This document shows, piece after piece, positions 1-12,235 of a stretch of 44,001 bases of DNA; position 1 is the stretch's first letter; every line of letters begins with the position of its first letter. A program made the position numbers and the translations under genes. The stretch covers positions 1-44,001 of the forward strand of contig JAKCWW010004001.1 in assembly GCA_026260175.1 (NCBI GenBank), given 5' to 3'. Source of the DNA: Reticulitermes lucifugus. Its lineage: Eukaryota; Arthropoda; Insecta; Blattodea; Rhinotermitidae. The notes beneath the pieces were generated by a model that saw nothing but the letters and a program-made list of their open reading frames with translations, did no database searches and was not told the DNA's origin.

Positions 1-1672
1 ATGGCGGACGTGGTGACGGCCAGTAAAAGTTACTCGCAGGTTTTAACTGATATTTTGACTTATGATGGTTCAGCTACGTGTAAAAATTGTGAACTAGTGT
101 TAAAACATCTTAAAGAAGTGCAATCTGAACTTAGTTCTGCGCGAGTAATTATAGAACTTTTACATAACAAGTTAAACTCACTCTCGTCTACTGAATCTAC
201 GAAGGTGCAACAAATGGAAAATGCAAATAATGATAATCTGAGGCAAGAAAGTGTGAATATCGATAGATTGATCACAGTGGGGTCAAAATGCTCAAGAAAA
301 GTAACGAGAGCTGGCTTTAGGCCGGTTTTACAGACTCTAAAAACAAAAAATACCCATGCATCACTCCCTAACCTTCATGAAAATTATTCAAAAACAATTG
401 AAGACTGCGATAAGTGTAGTAATAAGATTATTACAGAAACCTCTTCTCTAATCAAACATAAAATTATTTTAATTGGTGATAGTCATATAAGAGATTACTC
501 TGGCAAGCTTGCACTTATGCTTGGTAACTCCTTCAATGTGTTCAGTCTTGTTAAACCAAATTCAGACTTGGAAAAAATTACTGTGACAGCTCAATCAGAC
601 ATTAGTAAACTAACAAAAAATGATGTTGTTGTGGTATGTGGAGGTTCTTTAAACATTGCCAGAAATGATGCAAAAAATGGACTCAGATGTTTGACTCACT
701 TTGTTGGATCAAATAATAATACTAATCTAATTATTCTTGAAGCTCCTCATAGATTTGATTTGGCCACATTTTCGTGTGTTAATAAAGAAGTTAAGTTGTT
801 CAATAAGAGATTACAAAGATCCATGATGACTTTTAAACATGTGAAAGTCCTTAGTATGAATACAAATAGAGAACATCATACTAAACATGGTATCCATTTA
901 AATGGACTTGGTAAAGACTGGATCTGTAGTAACCTAGTGACTCAAATTAAGAAACTGTTCTTACCAAATAAGATACTTCCTCCTATAATACTAAGTTGGA
1001 AAGATGTAAGCATAAGTAAACAAACTCAACCTTATCAAAGCAATGATTATACTGCAAATGAACACCAAGATGATATAATGAGTAAGTTGCGACATAGTAC
1101 TGAAGAATCTCACTTGATAAACTGTACTGAGGTAAACCCCCATCAAGGTAGTAAATGTAGTAACTCCAAAGAATGTTGTGTTCCGTGTATGAATAGTGCT
1201 AAAGATGGTATTGCTTTAATAACTGTTCATGAAGGATGCCTAGAGAAGAGCTTTGTGGAAAAGTGTGACTTTCATGAAGACAACATGCTGCACATTGCTT
1301 TAGATTCTCACTTGATAAACTGTATTGAGGAAAGCCCCTATCAAAATAGTAAATGTAGTGACTCTCAAGAATGTTGTTTTCCATATGTAAATAGTGTTAC
1401 TGATGGCATTTCTTTATCAAATGTTCATGAAGGATGCCTAGAGAAGAGCCTTGTGAAAAAGTGTGACCTTCATGAATTAAACATGCTTCAAGCAGAAAAT
1501 GAAATGATAATGGATAACCTCATAAGTCTTAAGGACAGTAAAAATACGGACTCTTGAATTTTATGAAGTTAATGACCCAGTTGTTATCAATACTGATAAT
1601 GCAGTTTTAATTAGATCTTCTAGCAGACCAAAAAAGATTCCAGTCACTAGAAAAGATGATTTTTTATGGTAA
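1..1672 (+). pseudogene. Non-LTR retrotransposon ORF1 with SGNH-hydrolase-like domain
   Basis: The ORF is open from the ATG at base 1 to a stop at 1555-1557 (518 residues). The reading then continues in another frame (TLEFYEVNDPVVINTDNAVL) to a stop at 1670-1672, so a frameshift near 1540-1555 probably cut off about 40 residues. Residues 25-65 have a CKNC motif followed by a leucine-rich coiled-coil-like helix. Residues 153-320 look like an SGNH/GDSL hydrolase: block I IILIGDSH, a central VVVCGGSLN, and a C-terminal GIHLNGLGK holding the catalytic His. Such esterase ORF1 proteins are known in CR1-like LINEs. Residues 370-500 are a tandem repeat of about 66 residues. The true start could lie before the window. 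Confidence 0.75.
1108..1503 (+). repeat. Tandem duplication (198-bp period) inside LINE ORF1
   Basis: The unit beginning tctcacttgataaactgta at 1108 recurs at 1306 as an almost identical string. The two protein units both read SHLINC-E--P-Q-SKCS, then ECC-P--NS--DGI, then VHEGCLEKS and KCD-HE-NML. Spacing is exactly 66 codons, so frame is kept. Cysteines are conserved in both copies. Confidence 0.85.
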
Positions 1673-1869
1673 ATACGACCCAAAGTTGTGATAGAAATGT
1701 AAGGATGAATAGTCCTATTAAGGTAACCAATTCTAGAAATTTTAATCACATTAATTTTAGTTCTATACATTATACAAATACCAATGCGTTAATAGTTTAT
1801 CACCAGAATATTAGAGGTTTAAAACATAAAACTAATGAGTTATTAAGTGCGACTGTTGTAATATGGTAA
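1666..1869 (+). pseudogene. Non-LTR retrotransposon ORF2, first residues only
   Basis: The ATG at 1666 overlaps the stop of the shifted ORF1 frame in ATGGTAA, the compact arrangement common between LINE ORFs. The 67-residue frame holds ALIVYHQNIRGLKHKTNEL, the first strand and QNIRGL motif of an apurinic-type endonuclease domain. After about position 1853 resemblance stops and the frame ends. Endonuclease catalytic residues further on, the reverse transcriptase and the 3' tail are all absent. The copy therefore keeps its 5' end and has lost its 3' part. Confidence 0.7.
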
Positions 1870-3054
1870 CACCTGCAATATAAAATGTGAAATTAAACTG
1901 AAACTGTGGTGTATTTTACAGTTCTGAAGGATAAAGATGGATAAGTTTTAATATCACACATAGTCTATACAAGTATCACCAAACTGAAATATCTCAAGTA
2001 GCTGTTCTGTTTCTTTTGAGCGTTCATAACAAATTATATTAATAAAGTTTCACTGTGTGCACAAAATTAAAACTCAGTCGGTGGTCATGCTAGGGTTTTA
2101 TAAAAACCGGTTGGCCAGTTCCATAATAAATATACATTAGTAATGATTTCTGTAGTTGAATCATGGCACAAACAAGCAAGAGACAGGCACACAGCAGGTT
2201 TCTGAGAAAATTCCATTACACGGGAACAGGGTTAAATGTACTTTTACTGCATTAAAATGCAGTGACTTATGTAGAAAAATAAACAGAAGTTACAAAAATA
2301 CTTTCTTCTGTACTATTGTGCAGTAAAGCAAAGAAAACTGAATACCCCTCTCAGACACACCACAGGAATCGCTACTTGTTACAGTTATGAAATCACAAAA
2401 GTATCTAACATTGAAGTGTCACTATGAAACTTAGGTTTACATGATGCTTTGTGCTGTAACAAAGAGACATCATTTCCCTAGATGGAAATTGTCTTTTTTA
2501 AAAGAAGTTGTTAGCATCACAAATGGCTTTCAATCATTTATAACCACTTTCATCATAAAACCTTCAACTTTCAGTGTATGCAGATGACTTTTAAAAAATA
2601 TCACAAGAAGGTGGCAAATTTTGAAATTTTAAATTTCTAATTCTTGTCCTTAGGACTTTGTGGCTGTATCTGATGTGTGCCTTTACCTTCTGAGGTATGT
2701 TCTTACGTTTTGTGAACAATTCAGTTCCCATCTTCAACGTCGGAACTTCAAAGTGCACAACACACATGAATGGCTTTCACATGGCTCAGCCCAAAAAGCA
2801 GAAGTTATACAGCAAAATTCCAGACTTTAGACTATATTACCCAAAGCTGCATCAAACCAAAAGCAAATTTCTCCATGACTGAAAAATTGTTATGCAGTCC
2901 AACAGGATTCACAGACCAAAGCAGCAAATTAAAAAATTAGAACAAAACAGATTATATTCACCCTTTTCCTGGACTCAAACCCTGCTTCGTAAATTAGTTT
3001 TCAATTATACGGACAATTTTAATAACTGAAATGCTGTTTAAATGTTACAGTGAT

Positions 3055-3315
3055 AGCAGTCAGTACAGTGACTGGGCAATGGGTTGGATAAAACTGAGAT
3101 TCAATTCCCTGCAGGGGTTATAGATTAATTTCTTCTCCCAAATATCCAGACCAGTTCTGGGTCACACCCAACCTCCTATTAAATGGGTACCAGGAGTTCT
3201 TTCCCCTGGGGAAAGGCAGCTGGGGCATTAAGTCGACCACTCAGCTCCATCTAGTGCAACAGTTAAGAATGAGTGGAGCCATATGTCTACTCCCCATATA
3301 TGCCTTCATAGTGTG
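3055..3315 (+). mobile_element. tRNA-derived SINE, copy 1
   Basis: An A-box-like stretch (cagtacagtgactgggcaat) and a B-box-like gagattcaattccc are followed by a body shared with the minus-strand copy near 40000. The shared body includes an element like ccatctagtgc and then aagaatgagtggagc. Four copies of this family occur in the window in both orientations. Confidence 0.7.
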
Positions 3316-3780
3316 CAGATACAGATTTACCTTTAACTTTAAGGTGTTTCTGTTAATGTTTAAACCAATGAAAGTCACTTATACTGACCCATTATTAAGT
3401 ATATTACGTGAACAGGATGATAGGCAGAAAGACAAGTGGGAACAATAAATGAAGAAACAAAGAAAAACCAATTCCAATGCTCTGGAAGTAGGACACAGAT
3501 ATTAAACAAAAACTTTTATACAAAATATATGTAAACTGCAACATTAAGTATGTTCATAAGACAGTTCCTTATGATTCACGAATAAATACATTACATTAGG
3601 CATGTATGTTGAGATAAGTAATAGTAAAATTCCTGAATACAAAGTGCACTATGACTATTAAAAAGCATACAATTTGCACATTTGAACAATTTAATACTTA
3701 CCTCACACAATTTAAAGATTTTATGTTTGGATGTTTGAAATTATTCAGGATATAGAAAAATGATGAGCACTTATAATAGT

Positions 3781-3804
3781 AATAATAATAATAATAATAA
3801 TAAT
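3781..3804. repeat. (AAT)8 microsatellite
   Basis: Eight uninterrupted AAT units, preceded by an imperfect unit. Confidence 0.95.
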
Positions 3805-6189
3805 GAATATTTAAGTTCCACAAAAAAGGATTTCTCATTCATCTGAATAATTATAAATACTCATGCAAAAACCCTGCTGCAAGTTATAAATTATGACATA
3901 CATTTTCAGGTTTTCATGATGAATGTTCACGATGTGGTCTTCTGGGGAAAATGAACAGGGAGAATGTGTTCTTCAGCAGGTCATCGAAACCTCCTATCCT
4001 CTTCCTGATGAAAAGGAAGAAGAAGGTTCTCTCCAAGGACAAAATAGTCCCTTCCTTCTGAGGTGACACTCCTCTAACACAGGCTACATTAATTAGGCTT
4101 CTCCTTATCACTTCCCATCTGCTGTGGTCCTGGAAAGGGTCACTCGTTTCTCTATGCCACTGTAATGGAACCCTTAAGAGGGCTGCTCTTGTTCCCACTT
4201 TGCCTCCACTGTGGCCCTACAAAAGGCAAGCTTCCCTTTCTCACTTTCCATGCCCCTCCTGCAATAAATACTGTGGCTCTGAAAATGTCCATTTCTCATT
4301 TTCAGTTTTCACATTTTGTGTTCATCAATCCTACTGGTCCAGATTTTGTTCTGCCTCCTCTTTCATTCCCAGAACCTGACTGGCCATCTCTCTAGCTATC
4401 TGCCTACAATCTGAAAGCATCCTCACCCAACTCTATTTAACTCTGAAAATGGTGACAGCCACGCTCCATGGAAACACACTGTTATTGGTCTACAAGCTAC
4501 AAAATATCACAACCCAGAAGACCACAATCAGAGTTAATTTTAACAAGACAGAACATTAATGGAAGGTTATGTGTTACAGACTCTATACATACATAAAAAT
4601 GTATTTCCACTGTCGATGAACGAGTGAAAATTTAATTACAATATTTATGCACGTTATGGAATATATCTTGATCTTACAATCCGTTTTCCATCTACAGATA
4701 CGCCAGTTCATACTACAATATATCCTTCTCTTCAACAAAACAAGCAGAAACCATAACTATGAATACTTAAAGTCTACATAGTCATACAAAAGATACACCA
4801 AAGCATAAAATAAAATATCCATATATTAAAAGTGAAAGAAATATTAATCAACTTGTAACAGAAAATATGAAGTATGTATCGCTCAGCAATGACTCAAACA
4901 ACAAAATATTATGTGTACTGTAACAGTTACCAGATGAAAACAAATTCAAATAAAAACCAGTTGAGGCTGGGCCAATTACTTTATGACTGACAGGGAAGTT
5001 GCCATTTTTTACCTGTGCACCATACATACATACAAACATGAAAAGGCAAAGATCACTATACTACAGGTCTTGATACCAGATGTAAGCAACTTTTATATAA
5101 ACAACAGAATATAAGATCAACTGAACAAGTAAATGGTCACAAATAACATTAATCTAAGACTTTGCTCTTGGCTCAAAAAGTCAGAAATCCTGTCCAGCAC
5201 AATCTGTATTTTTGGTGTAGGTGTCTTTTCCTCTTATACCAATGTACTGATTTGAATGCTTTCACATGGCAACTGGATATAACCTAACAACAAAAAAGGC
5301 AACAGTGTTAACCAAACTGATTTGTCTGCAGATTCTCTTCTTGGCCTTAAGAATGTCAACAAAACACTCAAAAAGAAGGTGCAGATATATGATGGTACAC
5401 CAACAATTAAAAAAACAGAAATATTTCTGTAGCCTCTCTGAGATTACTTGCAGGAATGATTCTATACCTTACACAGCAAGTTTTTTGATATATTAAAACT
5501 GAGTTTATGTCATGTACAAAACTAGCTGTTCAGTAACTGACTAAAGATGGCAAAATCATTCTTCAGAAGTTGAAAGTCCCTGAGCTAGTAATAAAACTCC
5601 TTGACTCCTGAAGAACCTGAAATTTTCATTACTGTGTTTACAACAGGCCACTTGAGCCACACAAATTCAGTCCAAACCCTGAAACCCTATTTATACTAAG
5701 ATCAAACATTTAATGTTAACCTATCTTTGTGTAGGTCACCCAAGAGGCATGTCCAGTTATTAAATTAAAATTTTGCATGCAATTCTCATGTCCCATGCAT
5801 GCCTCAAGTATCGTCCAACTCATCCTCTTTCGTTTCATCAACCTCATATTATTTTGCAGAGTACAAATCATGAAGCTACTCATTACACATTTTTCTCCAT
5901 CCTCCTGTCACTTTCTCCCACTTGGGCCCAAATACTCTCCTCAGCACCATCCTCAAATGCTCACAGTCTATATTCTTTCTTTTGGGTGAAAGGTAATCCT
6001 ACATTCTTTTGGTGCTGTGACATAGAACTCCAATTTGATATGTTGCTGTAGCAGGGGACAAACTTGTGCAGTGCATGTATTAATTCCTGAGTATGCCAAA
6101 GTCATATTGGACCAGAGAGTGAAATTCCAATGAACTGATGTTGAGGTAGAATCAAAATTAATGCCAAATAATCATAAACTAGCATATCA

Positions 6190-6267
6190 TTTTGGCCTCA
6201 CTAATACCCAACAAGGAATCTGCACCCACAAAAAGGGATTCTGAGGAACACAGTTTGGGAAACACTG
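6190..6267 (-). mobile_element. Possible single end of a hAT-like element
   Basis: On the minus strand the sequence starts cagtgtttcccaaactgtg, matching the CAGTG-TTCCCAA style of hAT terminal repeats, then ttcctcagaatccctttttg. No opposite end was found nearby, so this would be a remnant only. Confidence 0.3.
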
Positions 6268-7262
6268 CTGCAACTTGTACCATTATAAGAACCATCAACA
6301 TGCATAATAAATACACTCAGTACATCAAACAATAAAGGCAAGATATACAGCTGGACAACAGGTTTCTTAAACTTCATACACAGAAGCTTCTACAAAGCTT
6401 CCACATTTCTGTACACAATGCAAATATTACCTTCGAACATGCTCAAAACAATATAATGCTAGGAACGTCATGCAGTCAGTATACCAGCAACATGCTGCTA
6501 ACATGTTTTTCACGCCTGGGAACAATGTGTCACATGTTTCACTACATGGACCCTGGGTTAAACACAGTGTCTCACCATAGCTGCCTGTAGCACATATCTG
6601 TTTTTAACAGCATCTTCTCATTACTGCACAATTGTTTATCATGCACTTTACGTACTACCCAATGTCCGTAACAATTAAAGTAACATGGACAGAACGCTGC
6701 TGTACAGCGACAAGATTCATTATTTAGGATTAGAGATTTGAGCTTAGCATTGCAATGTCTATAACAATTACAATCACATGAGAGTGAAATCACACAGTTG
6801 TTGGTACATAGGTACTAATGTTTCAGAGGAACCTGAAAATGGAGGCAGCACTGGTACCTACACAGCATCGTATCCCAGAGGACAGACACCTTTATATTTA
6901 AGAAATTTCTTGTTAAAATCCCTCCAGGAGCCATTCTTCTGATGATTTCCCTGGTTCTCCACAGTAACTTCACACACATGCTTCGATAAAACAATCAAAC
7001 AGGACACACCAGCTTCCTTTCACATCCTTCCATAAGCCACTACTAACCTTTATGATCCTACAAGACCACATGCTGGTCTGCAAAAAGTACTGGCAAATGG
7101 CCTAGCAAGCCATATGTTGATCTCTGTGTGTTTACTTCGTAGAAATTTAAATGTCCATGCTTAGCCAGAAAAACTTGGGTCATCACAAGATACAAGTGGT
7201 ATTTAAATCCATCCCCTAAAGGTTAATAATTATTAACAATGGTTTGGGAATGGCATGATACA

Positions 7263-7273
7263 GGGGGGGGGGG
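7263..7273. repeat. Poly-G run
   Basis: Eleven consecutive G bases. Confidence 0.95.
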
Positions 7274-8531
7274 AAAGGATGAGGAAGAATAGTACTTTTC
7301 CTTCTTAGATAAGTGTCCCAAGTTCTCACAGAGTTCTTTAAAACAGCAATATGTTCTTGCTAGTTGCTTTGATATTTATGACTGTCTATCACCTGCACAG
7401 ATTACATAGCGTTGAAAGAGAAATGGGACAATTGTTGAGGGTAAGTTGAAAAGAATATGGGTGGAACCAGACATGGCTTATTTCAAAATACTTTCATAGC
7501 ATTTGCCTGGACAGACTGAAGACAACCACACAAAGCAACCAGAACTGGCTGTCGTCCAGTCAAGAATAAAATCAAACATTTCCACTAAGCCATTAACTGC
7601 TACAAGTAGGAAATGCATCCTCATGATTTTCTTGTTCATTATTGTGGTAAATGGAAAACATCAATTTACTTTTGGATTTGTAATAAAAAATCTACTTGGT
7701 TTTCAAAGTTTGTTATGAAACAAAACTAACAATTCATGTATCTGGCCCTCACAACTTATGAAGGTGATTCAAACAATCCAGACTGGCAGTTAACAGATGA
7801 AGTAGCTGGCTTACAGTTGACATGAATATATTATATAGTGTAAGTTTCCTGAACAGTACAGCACGCACAACATTAAAACACATTCTGCAAGTGAGACCTG
7901 TGGTACCTACCGAACTACACGGTATTGCATCCCATAAGACCATAATCTGAATATTCTCCTACATATATCATGAACTAAACTGATCACTTCTTGGGCACTG
8001 CTTTTATAAAGCATGTGATTTATTTGTACAAAACTATGCACAACTGTCAATACTTTCCAACAGTGTCTTCCTAAACATATATAATAAATGTTAATCCATT
8101 TTATGAAACAATCTAGTAAGCCTTGCATACTAAACAGCAACTGGCACTGCAGCATTAGGATTAAACAGAAAGAGCTGTTTGACTTTTCTCAGCATTTGAA
8201 AGAGGCTACATGAATTCATAACGCTTTTTCCAACATCCTAGAAACAAACTAATAGAATCATACTTCAATGGTAGATTATCCTCTAATTTAATAAATACCA
8301 TATAAGTTGAGTTTATCCTACGTTGACTGAGATGTGTTAGGATAACTGAATTATGGATCAACAGCATACGGGAGAAATGGTAATCCCTTGCTTTAAGGAA
8401 TTATGATATTCACCAATAACAAGCGAGGATCATAATGAAAAACTTCAGCGAGTACAGCAAGGTATCTGCCCACAATTGGAACTGGTAACACCTGAACTTG
8501 AGCCTGACATGTTTCCATTGTGCCAATTCAG

Positions 8532-8991
8532 TACAGCAAAATTCCTTTAATCCAACATCCAATAATCAGAAATCCTGATAATCCATCACTTGAGGAGGGT
8601 AGACCCAAAACCCAAAGTCTTGTTTTTTACCAGAAAAAAGCGTCATCAATGGAACCGGCAGATCTCAGTAACATGTTCAAAAAGGCCTCCAAGAGTGTCT
8701 GTACATGAATCATTGTGATATCTCCTGACATCTTGTCTCCTACTCCATCAACTTCTTCAGCTATGAAGACTCCAGAAAACACACAAGAGAACCGTAATGA
8801 CCCTGAACCAGCAGACAAAGAAGATATCCAATACCCCTCCAAGTAGTTGTACACCCTAAGTACAGGAGCAGTAACACAATATTACCTGTAAGAACTTAGG
8901 TCAGTATTGTTAACGTCTGATAATCTGGAATATCCCATAATCTGGCACCTGTCTGGTACCGTATGAGTTGGATTAACGGAATTTTGCTGTA
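8532..8991 (+). mobile_element. pogo/Tigger-like non-autonomous DNA transposon, copy 1
   Basis: The 460-bp unit starts tacagcaaaattcctttaat and ends with its inverted copy, attaacggaattttgctgta; 22 of 23 terminal bases match. TA at both ends fits TA target duplication. A second inner inverted block contains ataatc motifs (aatcctgataatcc on the left, gataatctggaat on the right). The inside gives a broken frame with DPEPADKEDIQ, like an acidic transposase C-terminus. A homologous copy lies at 29161-29619 with the same length. Confidence 0.8.
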
Positions 8992-9814
8992 TTTCAATTA
9001 TGGCAGGAACCTAACATGGTCACACCTCATCCAAAAATGCAATGTATTAGTAGGTATAAAATACATCCACTGCAATTCTTCCATGTCCTTCGCTCAAACA
9101 GCATTTAGCCATGCACAAATGCAACTCCAAGCCACAAACAAAGAGACAACAAAACAAACCTTCATGGCACCAGAGATAAAGAAGACGCCAGCAATCATGA
9201 CACCTAGCGGAGGAATCAACAACACCAAATCGGAAAGAAGAACCTTAATAAGTTCAACTTATCTGTTGAATGGTATTATGTGTAACACTCAAGACACTTC
9301 TATACCATCTGTTCATATCTGTATCACACTTACAAAAAGTGGCATTACTAGGTCTGCATAGGCATGGGGTAACTCAAGTCAGACTGGAAAGTGAATAATT
9401 TTAGCATATGCATTGCCATCAGGATTTCAAGAGAAAAAGGTCCATGTCCAGCACTCACAATACCTCATGCAGTTTCACACCTTAAAATTGGTGATTGTCA
9501 TTAAACCTGCTGAATTAAACCCATTATAATGCACCTTTTGTTCATCATCAGATATACATTCTACAGATACACTATTCTGCATAATATCTAACTTTCTTTC
9601 AGAAAAATGAAACAGTGGCACAAAGTATCTGTTTCAGTAAGCTGGATCATCTGTTGGGCACATCCTAATTTCAGGTTCAAAGTAAATTTCTGGTCCCTTT
9701 CAGATGAAGAGTGATATAAATACTGACAACTCAACTCCTCCTTTATGGTATATTGTCACAGATTGTCATTGTATACTTTGGCTTTCCAATGAAGAAATTT
9801 GCTACTGAGTGTGA

Positions 9815-9833
9815 ATATATATATATATATATA
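9815..9833. repeat. (AT)n microsatellite
   Basis: About nine AT units, followed by an interrupted acatacacatatata tract. Confidence 0.9.
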
Positions 9834-10547
9834 CATACACATATATAAAGATCAGCTAATGTGATGGGGATTGTAACAAGCATGACAGAGCCCACATCAT
9901 GCAATGTGTTTCACAGCTGTGTAGACCTAACATTAGAAGGGTATTAAGATTACACCAAAACACTGTCAGGGGTACCTGCAATACAAGTATTTTCTGTACC
10001 ATACCTAACAACGATTCAAAACGTTTGGAATTCCTTGGGTGATAAACAGCCTTAATTAATGAAGAGTATTTAATATTAAAAGTAATGGAGAATAATTATT
10101 CTGACTGGCACAATATGAATGCATATGCACCTTACTTCTCACATGTGAATTTGATTACATAGGTACATTTCAGAGTAGGGGTCTAAGAATAGAGCTGGGA
10201 ACAGCTGAATGCATTACTCCATACATTGTGAACGTCTCCAGTGACAAGAATGGAAAACATGTTCACTTCTTACCATGGAGATTCACTATGTACATGGAAT
10301 ATCTTAAGATGGTAATTTCCTTCAGGCAATCAAAAAGTCACACAACCCAAATCAACAGCCTATTTTTCTCATAAACAAAAAATGAAGTGCTTAAAAACAA
10401 TATACACAGCAACAATATATTCCAACATAGTGGGTGTTGCAGCATGACCTTAGGCAATCAAATGGTTATGCTAACTGTTAGAAAATCCTCCTAAAAATAG
10501 AGACAAGCTATCTGCCAGTACCATGGATGTTTATGTTGATCGCTAAT

Positions 10548-10722
10548 TTAACCCTTCGATGCCAGAATTAAATGCCTGGTGTGATATGCAGGAGACCAGA
10601 ATTTAAACGACAGCTCTATAGGGAAGGCCATTAAATGGCCGTCATCTATATCTGACATTAGGGACTTGTGGAGCGTCACGCTGTGTGACGGGCATACCTC
10701 ATGTTAGGTGCCAAAGGACTAA
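10548..10722. mobile_element. Possible piggyBac-like MITE
   Basis: The left end is TTAACCCTTCGATGCC and the right end, read inversely, is TTAGTCCTTTGGCACC. That suggests imperfect inverted repeats bordered by a decayed TTAA target. The inside is unusually CpG-containing for the region (ggagcgtcacgctgtgtgacg), and includes ttaaatggccgtcatc. No coding sequence is present. Confidence 0.4.
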
Positions 10723-12099
10723 GCAACTGACAGAACAGACAGACAAATATTTCCAGATTCAATAGCTCCAAACATAACAACAATACTGATCATTTACAAG
10801 ACATGAGGTATCAAAGACAAGAATTTGTGCTGCAAAGAAGCAAACCAATTTCAAAATATTTGATGTCATAATGTTATGAAAAATACTGCCATACTTAAGA
10901 TAAGTTAACCTTTTGAAGAACGGAATTTCTTTAAAAAGGGTAAGAAAAATCTTTGTTTGGGTCATCCTGTCACATGCAATACAGACAAACAGGGTACTTC
11001 AGTTGACACAACTAATTAATAAAATCAATTAACCTCTAATAAACTGTGTGACTTTTTTGTTACTCTATACAGTGTGGGCTCTTGCTCTGATATTCAATTT
11101 TCAGTGACCTGATAACGGTTTCCTGTTTTTGTGTGTCAGCACCAGTCAGCTAGTCAGCACAAGGGCCCACAGTAACATTAAACTCCCACAAACCAAAAAT
11201 TTCAAGTTACCATATCATGATGTTATCTAGTGACACAAAGTGAGGGAGAAGCAAGCAATAAACTGACAACTGAAGTACAGGAAAACACACAGTGTGAATG
11301 CCAAATTAAATGTGACATGCCTCATATTTTATCAACACCATCATTTCAACAACAACAAAGAATAATCATTATTTGAAATTTTGTATCACTTTTGACTGCA
11401 GTTTTCAATGCAATATAGATTTCATCCAAAATGAGTTGAGACACAAAACAGCCCAGAGATAAACCTGGCCCTTCTCCAACACAAACTTGCTAACATACAG
11501 CATTTCAGAGGCTGTGACTATTGTCTGAATTAACATGAATGACTAGGTTTAAGTCATTTTTTTTCAGAATGTAAAAGCACATTCTCTGAACAAATCTAAC
11601 TCTCGCCATCCCACGCACGATAAACAGACCAACTAGTACACACACAATATAAAAGGCGATTTTTGACAATTGTACCTGCCACATATTCATAAACATAATA
11701 TGAGCAAAGTTACATTCACCAGCTTCACAATATTCACACTATTAAGTCCTTGTTTAGTATGCAGAGTCTGGCACTACAACCGTTTGATACAGGGCACAGC
11801 TGACAGGATACATACATTAAAGCCTCTATTACTTTAAGAAGAACCATATCGTAACTAGGTGAAAAATCTGTTGTGTCATGAACTTTTCATGCTTCTTAGG
11901 TAGGGAATCTTTTTTCAAGTTGAAAATGTATTCAAAGGGCAACATATATGTTAATCACATGGGAACATTTTAGTGCTAAATTATTCTAATGTCTTAGGCA
12001 GTAAAACATCTTAAGCAGGGTTGTCTTAAATGGGTATAATTGTATTTACAAGTGGGAAAAATGTATAGCGGTAGAGGGACATATAATGAATGTCTGTGA

Positions 12100-12235
12100 A
12101 TGTAACATTCCTGCAGCATATTTCAAGTGCAAACTCCAGCAGCCATGAAGAAGGAAGGCACAGTCCCAGGTGAAGCAAATCTTGGGGTATTTGGTTTGAA
12201 TCCCACCTAATGTAACGATCATGCGAGTTTTCCAT
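12100..12235 (+). repeat. Possible tRNA-related repeat fragment
   Basis: A B-box-like string ggtttgaatccc (10 of 11 to the tRNA B box) lies at about 12194. No convincing A box or cloverleaf precedes it, so it is not a functional tRNA. A SINE remnant is the simplest reading. Confidence 0.25.

Noticed and set aside
3914-4199. 94-codon minus-strand open frame as a last scrib exon
   Set aside because: A possible acceptor and a compatible phase exist, but the protein looks random after about 60 residues (FFFLFIRKRIGG) and lacks Scribble-like features. Kept only as an open question.
6572-6793. Cys-rich 73-codon minus-strand frame as a small secreted peptide gene
   Set aside because: No signal peptide, cysteine spacing fits no known family, and it sits in repeat-like sequence.
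8963-9361. 132-codon plus-strand open frame
   Set aside because: It begins inside the terminal repeat of the pogo/Tigger-like element and has no recognisable domain. The opposite strand is also open with a hydrophobic reading, so neither is convincing.
12194-12206. Functional tRNA gene based on a B-box match
   Set aside because: No A box at the right distance and no acceptor-stem or anticodon-arm pairing could be drawn.
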